DNA of 64,000 bases from UBA7662 sp943369355 (GTDB taxonomy: Bacteria; Bacteroidota; Bacteroidia; UBA7662): the NCBI GenBank assembly GCA_943369355.1, contig CALRMX020000004.1, forward strand, positions 62,001 through 126,000. Direction: 5' to 3'. The notes below the pieces were generated by a model. It saw only the letters and a program-made list of their open reading frames with translations, made no database searches and had not been told where the DNA came from. Shown here one piece after another: positions 8,797 through 15,276 of this stretch; within the stretch, counting starts at the first letter, position 1; each line of letters begins with the position of its first letter. A program made the translations under genes and the position numbers.

Positions 8797-9021
8797 AATA
8801 TGCGGCACACATGCCAAAGCAGCACAATCCAAACAGCAACCCAAAGCTTTAGCAAGAGTGCCTCCAACCACACCACGGGGACAAAGTAGTTAGAGATTCG
8901 TATAAACCAAAAAATGCCGTGTAACGGTTGCCCAACGCACAACTAAGGTTCATAAAAAAAACCTATACCTGGGCTAATAAACTATTCGACGTTTTGACAA
9001 AGGAGAAAGAAGGGCACAGGC
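8797..9021 (+). other. Gene-free tail of the TIR cassette
   Basis: 225 bp between the TIR gene stop and the next attC-like site. It contains GTAACGGTTGCCCAACGCACAAC (8916 on), which resembles the left end of the long repeats, but the matching right half is missing. A degenerate older site is possible. No coding frame or terminator is evident. Confidence 0.3.
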
Positions 9022-9191
9022 GCTAACAAATTGTTTATACAATGCGGGGGTTTAGTGTTGTTATTAAAGGTATTTTCTTAACTTAGTTAGGTTTCGGGGG
9101 AACAGAGACATGCAGATCGGGCTAAACATTTCGCTGCGCTACATTTTTTAGCCCTCCTATTCCCCGCACTGCATAAACACAATCGTTATGG
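9019..9191 (+). other. attC-like recombination site after the TIR gene
   Basis: Left GGCGCTAAC, right GTTATGG. Arms ATTGTTTATACAATGCGGGG and CCCCGCACTGCATAAACACAAT pair closely, with two extra unpaired bases in the right arm. The loop is about 110 nt. The left end matches the opening GTTAGCACC of this cassette at 5882 at 8 of 9 positions. The right core GTTATGG matches the CCATAAC that opens the next site at 9943. Same short type as A and B. Confidence 0.65.
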
Positions 9192-9216
9192 GTAAGGATT
9201 AATCAACAAGAAGAAA

Positions 9217-9915
9217 ATGGATCAACAAAGTGAATATTTTCCAGAGAATGAACTTTACCAGGAAATTGGACGGTTTATCGTTGAGTTTGAGAACATGCTT
9301 TTGACAGTAAAAAAGGCGATAACAGAACTAATAGAAAATAATGAAACTATTGATTATCTACCAATTCAAATCCTTCTCCAAGATTCAACTTCAGTCCCTC
9401 TAAGTAAATACTTTCAAAATATTTGCTTTCATTACGTGCAAACTTTTCAATTCAAAGGTCAGATTTCGATTGACTTAATTTCATTTCAACAAATAATAAA
9501 AAAGACCAGTGATCAGATAATCAAAGCAGGTGAATTGAGGAATGATATTGTTCATTCATCTTGGATTATGTCTTCACGATATGGTGGTTCAGTTGATGGC
9601 AAAAACCATAATCTAACAGCCAATAGAATGAAATTAACGAGCTCTGGCATAGAAATGCGGAACCTATTTCTAACTCCAGATAGGTTTAACAAGTCAATAG
9701 AATATCTAAATGAGATAACAGAAATTATCCCAATGATATCGAATGTAATATGTTCAAAACTCAACCATGAGGTTTTTGACATGCACATATGTCAGCTTAA
9801 AACAATATATTCAATCGATTTTAGAAGAGAAAGAGAAAACTTATTTCAAGTTGATTTAGATTATCAATCAGATCAAATAAAGTTAATTGAAAATTATAAA
9901 AAGAATTTTTCTTAA
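9217..9915 (+). CDS. Hypothetical protein with HEPN-type RNDIVH motif (cassette 7)
   Basis: A 232-residue, largely helical cytoplasmic protein. Around residue 108 it reads LRNDIVHSSW, an R-x4-H arrangement (Arg108, His113) typical of HEPN domains, many of which are RNases in toxin or defence systems. No nucleotidyltransferase partner is next to it: it stands alone between two recombination sites. Ribonuclease activity is therefore a hypothesis only; some proteins with this motif are inactive binding partners. The start is the only ATG near the cassette boundary, 32 nt after the core. Confidence 0.55.
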   Translation: MDQQSEYFPENELYQEIGRFIVEFENMLLTVKKAITELIENNETIDYLPIQILLQDSTSVPLSKYFQNICFHYVQTFQFKGQISIDLISFQQIIKKTSDQIIKAGELRNDIVHSSWIMSSRYGGSVDGKNHNLTANRMKLTSSGIEMRNLFLTPDRFNKSIEYLNEITEIIPMISNVICSKLNHEVFDMHICQLKTIYSIDFRRERENLFQVDLDYQSDQIKLIENYKKNFS

Positions 9916-9936
9916 CAAGATGATTGGACCAATTTG

Positions 9937-10186
9937 CCCTATCCATAACACACGTAACCGTTGCACAACCTCAATTTTTTAATGAAACTCGGGCTATGAG
10001 CTGATTACTTGGCTTAAATTACTTTGTTTTAAGCGCGCATAGTTCACAAGTCTTCCCCATTTAAGCCACTAACCGCACTTTCAAGCCATTAAAATGCCTT
10101 ATCGTTTCAGAAGTAACGGAGGTTTTGAGTCAGAATCACGTTCAACTTGACGCGTCCTGCGGGTGCGGGAGACTGACATCAACGCA
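9937..10186 (+). repeat. Long attC-like site F with decayed right core
   Basis: Left CCTATCCATAAC, close to the reverse complement of the cassette start GTTATGGGTAAGG at 9185. Internal sequence is homologous to D and E (TTACTTTGTTTTAAGCGCGC, TAAAATGCCTTATCGTTTC, GGAGGTTTTG). Right end GCGTCCTGCGGGTGCGGGAGACTGACATC; the expected GTT core is absent (ACATCAACG instead). This junction may no longer be recombinogenic. Confidence 0.55.
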
Positions 10187-10202
10187 CATTTGATATTGAC
10201 TT

Positions 10203-10255
10203 TTTCGTTTATTTCGCTTGTTTCGTTTATTTCGTTTGAGTACTTTTGATCAAAC
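10203..10255 (+). promoter_or_regulatory. Promoter and likely autoregulatory operator of the HTH/PIN operon
   Basis: Two tandem 18-bp repeats, TTTCGTTTATTTCGCTTG and TTTCGTTTATTTCGTTTG (10203-10238), i.e. four 9-mers. They run into a minus-7 element TACTTTTG (10241-10248), and a TTG at 10218-10220 gives a 20-bp spacer, a good Bacteroidota promoter. The minus-7 box overlaps a perfect palindrome TTTGATCAAA (10245-10254) flanked by GTTTGA/TCAAAC. The ATG follows 15 nt later. Direct repeats over a TA promoter suggest binding by the antitoxin. Confidence 0.55.
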
Positions 10256-10268
10256 AAAAAAGGGAAAC

Positions 10269-10727
10269 ATGGAAACAATTTTGAAAAGAACATCGGGAGA
10301 CGATCAAAAAATTGCTCAAGTATCGATGACAAGACTCAAAGGAGTTTCGAGTAAACTGCGCGCTGTTTCAACTCCTGGTGTTAAGATTAAAATTCAAGAA
10401 ACTGGAGAGTTCATCACCATTCCCAAAAAAGCTCTTTCCTTGCTTATAACAATCTTATCCAATATGTCAGAGGGAAAGTCAATAACAATCATTCCCACAG
10501 ATTCTGAGGTAAGTACACAACAAGCGGCAGATCTGCTGAAGGTATCGAGACCTCATTTGGTAAAATTGCTCGAAAACAACACTATCCCTTTTAAGAAAGT
10601 TGGTAGTCATAGAAGAATCTTGCTAAACGACCTAGTCGCCTATGAGAAAAGTCTTCAAAGTATTAGAGAAGAAAAATTGAAATTTCTTTCTGAACAAGCA
10701 CAAGATTTGAATCTTGGTTACGAATGA
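10269..10727 (+). CDS. Excisionase-type HTH antitoxin
   Basis: 152 residues from the ATG at 10269, chosen because it follows the promoter; the frame is open upstream through the repeats. The middle reads QQAADLLKVSRPHLVKLLE followed by IPFKKVGSHRRI and a charged C-terminus, the MerR/excisionase-like winged helix found in VapB50-type antitoxins. It should bind the operon promoter and neutralise the PIN toxin encoded immediately downstream. The stop codon overlaps the toxin start (ATGA). Likely represses its own operon through the 18-bp repeats. Confidence 0.75.
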   Translation: METILKRTSGDDQKIAQVSMTRLKGVSSKLRAVSTPGVKIKIQETGEFITIPKKALSLLITILSNMSEGKSITIIPTDSEVSTQQAADLLKVSRPHLVKLLENNTIPFKKVGSHRRILLNDLVAYEKSLQSIREEKLKFLSEQAQDLNLGYE

Positions 10728-11293
10728 TTTACTCGTCAAATTTGATAGCGATACTTGATGCTTGTGTACTCTACCCTGCCCCAGTAAGGGACTTATTACT
10801 CTCCTTCGCCAACAATGGACTCTATAAGCCTAAATGGTCAGCACAAATTCAGGATGAATGGTCTCGAAACTTACTGCACAATCGACCTGACCTAAACAAG
10901 GGGCAATTGCAGCTGACCATAGAGGCGATGAATGATGCATTTCCCGACTCCAATGTAGAGCAGTTAGACTCAATTATACCTAGCATCAAGTTACCTGATC
11001 CAAACGACTGTCATGTTGTGGCTGCCGCAATTAAGTCAAAGGCGGATGTAATAGTGACATATAACCTAAAGGACTTTCCTAAATCTATTGAAAACGAATA
11101 CGACATTGAAATTCAGCACCCAGACGATTTCTTGTGCAATGTCTATGATCTGCATCCAGAAAAAGCGAAAGAAGCTTTTGCCAAAATGGTTAAAAGACTA
11201 AAGAATCCGCCAAAATCACCCTCTGAAGTTCTTGTGAGCCTTTCCAAATCCGATTTAAAAAGAATAATAGAAAAATTAAAAAGTGAGCGCTAA
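10724..11293 (+). CDS. PIN-domain ribonuclease toxin, VapC50-like
   Basis: A 189-residue PIN-fold protein. Acidic residues line up as in active members: Asp12 (AILDACVLYP), Glu45 (DEW), Asp92/Asp95 (LPDPNDCHV), and Asp117 after VIVTYNLKDFP. PIN toxins cleave RNA with Mg2+ held by these acids. A helical C-terminal extension follows. Start overlaps the antitoxin stop by 4 nt, so the pair is translationally coupled. Unlike the two TA modules downstream, this toxin is intact. Confidence 0.8.
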   Translation: MIYSSNLIAILDACVLYPAPVRDLLLSFANNGLYKPKWSAQIQDEWSRNLLHNRPDLNKGQLQLTIEAMNDAFPDSNVEQLDSIIPSIKLPDPNDCHVVAAAIKSKADVIVTYNLKDFPKSIENEYDIEIQHPDDFLCNVYDLHPEKAKEAFAKMVKRLKNPPKSPSEVLVSLSKSDLKRIIEKLKSER

Positions 11294-11387
11294 CAATGTA
11301 TTTGTGTAATATCCTGCAGAATTCTAGAAATAGCTAAAATGTCAAACTCCCGTAATACAACCAAAGTTGTTCACGAGAAATGCATCT

Positions 11388-11528
11388 CAAGGAAACCTTT
11401 CCATTTTCGCCAATAACTGCACTCACATGCCATTAAAATGCCTTATCTTTTGAGAGGTAACGGAGGTTTTGGGACAACATCACGCTTTACGTGATACGTC
11501 CCGAGGGCAAGGGAGACTGACGATACCA
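11388..11528 (+). repeat. Long attC-like site G, left half missing
   Basis: Only the right half of the long repeat is present: CCAATAACTGC, TTAAAATGCCTTATCTTTTGAG, GGAGGTTTTGGG, hairpin ATCACG/CGTGAT, GTCCCGAGGGCAAGGGAGACTGAC. It then has GATACCAGCAATATT in place of a GTT core. That last string matches the reverse complement of 12105-12119 at 12 of 15 positions, so it still marks the start of the next cassette. The T to A change in the core probably disables it. Confidence 0.55.
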
Positions 11529-11573
11529 GCAATATTATTCGGAAGACATGGACTCAAAAAAGATAGAAATAGG

Positions 11574-12089
11574 ATGAAATTTACTTATTTGGCGACAGCA
11601 GTATTGACAATTTTTCTTCCAAGTTGTAGTCCCTTTAAAGACGTTACAAATACAATCAGTCATCGGACAGAAATATTTGGTGTTTATGAGAATGACTGTG
11701 ACTCGGTTGACAATAATTACGCAACTAAAAATCAATTATGGCAGACAATTGACAAAAACTACATTGCAGGAAAAAATGGACTTCTTGTTAGAATTCAAGA
11801 ATCCAAAAACAATAAATTATTTGCTCAACTAATTGACGGTGACCGTATAGTTAGTGAGAAACTAATAAAAGGACATTTTAAAAATGACATGTGTTACTAC
11901 AAGCGAAGATTCTTTTATGTGGTTCCAATTTTGCCTGTACTTTGGTGGTTTGAAAATAGACAGACACGACTATATCTAAACAATGACTATTTGGTATTGG
12001 AGGAAAAATTTGATACTGGTGGTGTCGCAATAATTATGGCTGGTGGAAGCACAACGAACACAAATAGACTATACAAAAGAATACGATAG
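11574..12089 (+). CDS. Hypothetical lipoprotein (cassette 9)
   Basis: 171 residues from the ATG at 11574, where a lipoprotein signal begins (MKFTYLATAVLTIFLPSCSPF, Cys18); the upstream frame lies in repeat G. A hydrophobic stretch VVPILPVLWWF near residue 118 and a glycine-rich VAIIMAGGST near the C-terminus suggest membrane association. No family recognised. AT-rich like the other cassette genes. Confidence 0.65.
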   Translation: MKFTYLATAVLTIFLPSCSPFKDVTNTISHRTEIFGVYENDCDSVDNNYATKNQLWQTIDKNYIAGKNGLLVRIQESKNNKLFAQLIDGDRIVSEKLIKGHFKNDMCYYKRRFFYVVPILPVLWWFENRQTRLYLNNDYLVLEEKFDTGGVAIIMAGGSTTNTNRLYKRIR

Positions 12090-12104
12090 ACTATGGAAAA
12101 ACAA

Positions 12105-12245
12105 AATACTGTTGGTAACAGCGGTAACAGTTGCACAACCTCTATTTTTTAATGAAAAGTGGGCTAAGCGCTGATTACTTGGCATATACTACTTTATTTT
12201 AAGTGCGCGTAGTTTACAAGCCTTCCCGATTTAGCCTCTAGTAAA
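12105..12245 (+). repeat. Long attC-like site H, right half missing
   Basis: Left end TTGGTAAC at 12112-12119, then the internal sequence of the family (ACAACCTCTATTTTTTAATG, GGGCTAAGCGCTGATTACTTG, CAAGCCTTCCCGATTTAGCC). Homology stops near 12240, so the right half with its core is lost. With site G (left half missing) it brackets the last recognisable cassette. The rest of 12246-12403 holds no gene. Confidence 0.55.
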
Positions 12246-12403
12246 ATAAGCCTCCTTTTTCTGCCTAATATAGTCAGGAACAGAAATCCGCCACTTCCAA
12301 TAATGCACCTATGGTTAAGCAATCATGGGATTTTGACGATGTCGAATACAAGTGAAAATCTGATAGCAAGGGAATTCACAGTACTTTTATTTAAATTTGA
12401 ATT

Positions 12404-12616
12404 ATGAGTACCATGCGAATCAACATATTGAATCCTAAGGCAGCAAAGTTGTTAAAAAACTTGGCAGATCTCAACCTCATATCCATTCAAGCTAGCTCAA
12501 ATAACAGTTTCGAAGGCCTTCTGAAAAAGCTGCGAGCAAATGCGAAATCGGCGCCATCAGCGGAAGAGATTGCCCAAGAGGTTGAACTCGTTAGGAATAG
12601 CCGGTATGAAAAATAA
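12404..12616 (+). CDS. Antitoxin of a PIN-type TA module
   Basis: A 70-residue protein with an N-terminal beta strand then helices ending EEIAQEVELVRNSRYEK, the usual shape of small antitoxins paired with COG1569-type PIN toxins. Its last codons overlap the toxin ATG at 12606 by 11 nt. A minus-7-like TAAATTTG at 12392-12399 lies directly upstream, implying an almost leaderless message. The frame is intact although the toxin is broken. Confidence 0.65.
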   Translation: MSTMRINILNPKAAKLLKNLADLNLISIQASSNNSFEGLLKKLRANAKSAPSAEEIAQEVELVRNSRYEK

Positions 12617-13012
12617 GGTTAGCAGAGTCATTTTAGACACTAACCTTTGGATAAGCTTTTTTAATCACGAACGACTTTGCCAAACTAGACAAATTACTCT
12701 TCAGTGATAAATGCAGCTTGCTTTTCAGTGAAGAATTACTTGAAGAATTTTTAACTGTCGCGAGAAGACCAAATCAGACGATTCTTTTCCCAGAATAACC
12801 TGGAAGAACTTCTGGAAATCATTGAAGAATATGCAGAATTTGTTGATGTAAAAACAGAAGTAAGTGTGTGTAGAGATCGTAAAGACAACTTTCTCCTTTC
12901 GCTATCCCAGGATGGACAAGCTGATTATTTAATTACCGGGGATCAAGATTTATTAGCGCTAAACAAATTTGGAACTACCACTATAACGACAATTTCTAAT
13001 TTCTTAAAATAA
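12606..13012 (+). pseudogene. PIN-domain toxin (COG1569-like), two frameshifts
   Basis: Translation gives VILDTNLWISF in frame one. It continues as LITNDFAKLDKLL to LLEEFLTVARRP in a second frame after a T-run at about 12656 (six T where five would keep frame). It then runs in a third frame from about 12785 as RRFFSQNNLEELLEII to VCRDRKDNFLLSLS, YLITGDQDLLAL and NFLK-stop, after an A-run two bases too short. Joined, these give a full PIN toxin of about 135 residues with its Asp residues present. As read, the product would be 25 residues long, so the toxin is inactive. Confidence 0.8.
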
Positions 13013-13023
13013 ATCGGGCATTG

Positions 13024-13075
13024 AGCCTAACAAATATCAGGTTTTACAACCTCCGTCTTTTATAGAAATTTGAGC
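13024..13075 (+). repeat. Degenerate remnant of a long attC-like site
   Basis: CCTAAC at 13026 followed by ACAACCTCCGTCTTTTATAG and AAATTTGAGCGTG, resembling the left end of sites D-F (ACAACCTC, T-run, ATGAAA, GGGC). No internal core or right end can be found in 13076-13216. Suggests the array once extended further. Confidence 0.3.
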
Positions 13076-13216
13076 GTGAATTGAGCTTCCCTATCAATTT
13101 CCTTGGCCTTCATTGTGAAAATTTTACGTCTTTAGCCACCGTAAACTAGGCTTCTTCTAGCTGTTTGATTCAGTACTAAATTAGACCTCTTGGTTCATTT
13201 GCATATACAGCCCATA

Positions 13217-13237
13217 AGTAATTACTTCGTAATCACT
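13217..13237 (+). promoter_or_regulatory. Inverted repeat upstream of mazE-like gene
   Basis: AGTAATTAC-TTC-GTAATCACT, a 9-bp inverted repeat with one mismatch, 11 nt before the ATG at 13249. Position and symmetry fit the operator at which AbrB-type antitoxins repress their own operon. Confidence 0.4.
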
Positions 13238-13248
13238 AAAGTACCAAT

Positions 13249-13494
13249 ATGGACATCTCCGTTATGCACATTGGCAACTCTAAAGGAATTCGGCTTTCGA
13301 AAACCTTATTAGAGAAGTATAACATCACCGATAAGGTAGAACTCATCTTGGAAAAAGATTATATCATTTTAAAACCAAAACTAAAACCGAGAAATGGCTG
13401 GGAAAATGCATTTAGAAAAATGCATGAAAACGGAGATGATCAGCTGTTGGATGAAGATTTATTCGAGGACGATACTACAGTAGAATGGAGATAA
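13249..13494 (+). CDS. mazE: MazE-like antitoxin (AbrB/SpoVT fold)
   Basis: An 81-residue antitoxin. Residues 1-45 form the swapped-hairpin AbrB DNA-binding domain: VMHIGNSKGIRLSKTLLEKYNI and then VELILEKDYIILKP. The acidic tail (LLDEDLFEDDTTVEW) is the part that wraps around and blocks MazF. The gene is intact and its end overlaps the start of the broken mazF at 13485. Presumed autorepressor through the inverted repeat just upstream. Confidence 0.85.
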   Translation: MDISVMHIGNSKGIRLSKTLLEKYNITDKVELILEKDYIILKPKLKPRNGWENAFRKMHENGDDQLLDEDLFEDDTTVEWR

Positions 13495-13806
13495 GTCAAT
13501 ATCAAATGGTATTGGTGAAACTCGACCCTAGCATTGGCCGTTCAATAAAAAAACACGGCCGTGCGTAATCATTTCGCCAAATGAAATGAATAAATATTTG
13601 CAAACCATTGTTTTGGCTCCAATGACGAGTAGTTCCAAAAATATCCCACAAGAGCTGAATTGAATCACGACAAGAAAAAAGGATGGGTTGTACTTGATCA
13701 AATCAGAACTGTTGACAGGCAGCGAATCATCAAAATTCTGGGAGATTTAAATGAAAAAGAGATAGCCAAAGTCAAGGCCATTTTGAAAGAAACGTACGTA
13801 GATTAA
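13485..13806 (+). pseudogene. mazF: MazF/PemK-like mRNA interferase, two frameshifts
   Basis: Begins MEISQYQMVLVKLDPSIG, then loses frame in an A-run at about 13546 (seven A where eight would continue as KKTRPCVIISPNEMNKY). It loses frame again near 13640 (CCACA where CCAACA would continue), after which HDKKKGWVVLDQIRT..DRQRIIKILGDL..ETYVD reads to the stop. All conserved MazF blocks are present once the two single-base losses are restored. As it stands the product is truncated at 27 residues, so no active toxin is made. Confidence 0.85.
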
Positions 13807-14050
13807 GGATAACCACAGATACCACGGCTTCCCAGAAGTGTAGCAACTGTGGCAGAATAATGTTCTGATTACAAAGCTTCGGCCTTCCCCATCGGCAAGC
13901 TACTGCAGCTCGTTCAAACTTGCTCTCAGCCAGTTGAAGTATCAGAGAAGTCGATCGAAAACAAGCGATTTAAAACGTAACTATACCGGCAACACAAGAA
14001 TGGTATACATTTGTGAAGGAAATCAGCCGTAAGCTTCACGTAAACCAGCC

Positions 14051-15118
14051 ATGACACCTAGGTTACTCTACGCAACAATTGCCTCAGCTCGCAGGCGATA
14101 TGTGCAGCCACAGTTACTACTACTTGTTTTGTTGTGCTACTTAGAGCTGCCGTTGGCCCATGCGCAAACTCCGCCGTACTCAGGCACCATATTCACCGCT
14201 CCGAACCTGATTACCTCCAGCGATTGTTCCACCTTACTTACCGTTACCCCTGCCGGAACGGGCAGCAGGGTAGTTTTTGACCGGCGCGTGAATATGTGGA
14301 TCACCATTAATGCCTATTTGTTTGATGTATTTTGGGACGACTCGCTGCGATCACAAGCAGTAGTAAATCCGGAATTCACTCCGGTCGAGGCCGCTACACA
14401 AGCCCAGAAATACGCCCGAATGTTGGGCCAGCTCCCGCAATGTTTACGCACCGATATCGATGAAATTTGGATACACAAAGGCAATAACGACTGGGGAGGC
14501 GGCAACCAATCGGTACTGATTCATACCGATCGTGCCGCATTTTACGAAAGCCTGGGTATAGCCGAAGAAACATTGGTACACGAGGCTACGCATACCTCAC
14601 TCGACGCACAGCATGCTATGGCAACAGGCTGGCTGAATGCGCAAACCTTAGACAATAACTTTATCTCTACCTACGCACAGCAAAACCCAACACGTGAAGA
14701 CGTGGCCGAGAGTTTTCTCACCTGGTTGGCCGTCAGGCATCTACCTTCCCGTACAACGGCCGCCATTTTGAGTACCATTTCCCAAACTATCCCCAATCGT
14801 TTGTTGTATTTCGACGCGCAAAACTTCAACCTCCACCCCATTCCGTGTTCAGCAACCCAGGTGAACCCATTGCCCAGCCCTACCGCGTGGAAAGTGTACC
14901 CCAACCCCACTTCCGGCTTACTTTTTATCGATGCTGCACAAGATGCTGAAACAAGTATCCGCTTATTCAATGCATGGGGCCAGGAGCTCGAGCGTTTTCC
15001 AAGCCGATCAGCTTCGGTTGACCTATCGACCTACCCCGACGGGCTGTATTACCTCATCCATCAAAGTCGCTCCGGACAAGCAAGCACTACCCTCATCAAA
15101 CAGTCGCAGACGAGGTAA
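14051..15118 (+). CDS. Secreted HExxH protein (putative zinc peptidase) with T9SS sorting domain
   Basis: 355 residues. A signal peptide (hydrophobic core LLLLVLLCYLELPLAHAQ) directs export. The middle contains ETLVHEATHTSLDAQH (HEATH at 177-181), a zincin-like HExxH motif; a conserved ED follows about 25 residues later. The last 80 residues are a type A T9SS C-terminal domain (WKVYPNPTSGLLFIDA..IRLFNAWGQ..DGLYYLIH), so the protein should be sorted by the type IX system to the cell surface. Peptidase activity is inferred from the motif only. First gene with ordinary chromosomal composition after the cassette and TA region. Confidence 0.75.
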   Translation: MTPRLLYATIASARRRYVQPQLLLLVLLCYLELPLAHAQTPPYSGTIFTAPNLITSSDCSTLLTVTPAGTGSRVVFDRRVNMWITINAYLFDVFWDDSLRSQAVVNPEFTPVEAATQAQKYARMLGQLPQCLRTDIDEIWIHKGNNDWGGGNQSVLIHTDRAAFYESLGIAEETLVHEATHTSLDAQHAMATGWLNAQTLDNNFISTYAQQNPTREDVAESFLTWLAVRHLPSRTTAAILSTISQTIPNRLLYFDAQNFNLHPIPCSATQVNPLPSPTAWKVYPNPTSGLLFIDAAQDAETSIRLFNAWGQELERFPSRSASVDLSTYPDGLYYLIHQSRSGQASTTLIKQSQTR

Positions 15119-15251
15119 ATGGAACTTGTTTAAAACACTTTTGCATTTTCCGTCATTGGGAAGTGTAAGAATAAGGGTGTTTGGAAGAGAGAAAAAAGCT
15201 TATTTTTACGTAAACGTATATTTAGATATGTTTCATCATACTTATTTTTAC

Positions 15252-15259
15252 TATTTTTG
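15252..15259 (+). promoter_or_regulatory. Minus-7 promoter element
   Basis: TATTTTTG, matching the Bacteroidota TAnnTTTG consensus, 18 nt before the ATG at 15277. The upstream 120 bp are strongly AT-rich and include the palindrome TTTACGTAAA at about 15206. Confidence 0.4.
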
Positions 15260-15276
15260 TATGAATAAACATTTTT

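Larger units (their letters stand above)
439..12245 (+). mobile_element. Integron-like gene-cassette array without a visible integrase (CALIN-like)
   Basis: About nine consecutive units of one gene (or one TA operon) plus one imperfect inverted repeat, all in the same orientation. The opening bases of a unit are complementary to the outer left bases of the repeat that closes the same unit. GTTACCGGC at 439 pairs with GCCGGTAAC at 2032. GTTAGCACC at 2159 pairs with GGTGCTAAC at 2848. GTTATGCGT at 2975 pairs with ACGCATAAC at 3595. GTTACCAATAAT at 3843 pairs, 11 of 12, with ATTACTGGTAAC at 4461. In integrons this arises because a circular cassette carries a whole attC that is split on insertion. 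Boundaries near 4700, 10185 and 11522 have lost the GTT core. No tyrosine recombinase lies in the window. The array is visibly more AT-rich than the flanking chromosome. The integron interpretation is an inference from this structure. Confidence 0.7.

Noticed and set aside
6073..8901. GAGATTCGTAT direct repeat on both sides of the TIR gene
   Set aside because: An 11-mer shared between two places 2.8 kb apart is expected about once by chance; no inverted ends or transposase accompany it.
10203..10238. CRISPR array suggested by the short tandem repeats
   Set aside because: The repeats are contiguous 9-mers without spacers and lie in a promoter; no cas genes in the window.
12606..13806. Frameshifts in both toxins as assembly errors
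   Set aside because: Considered because all lie in or near homopolymers, but about 50 kb of other genes, many with similar runs, show no broken frames; genuine decay is more likely though not proven.
1..14050. Integron integrase or other tyrosine recombinase gene
   Set aside because: None of the open frames on either strand shows the R-H-R-Y active-site pattern; the array is reported as lacking an integrase within this window only.
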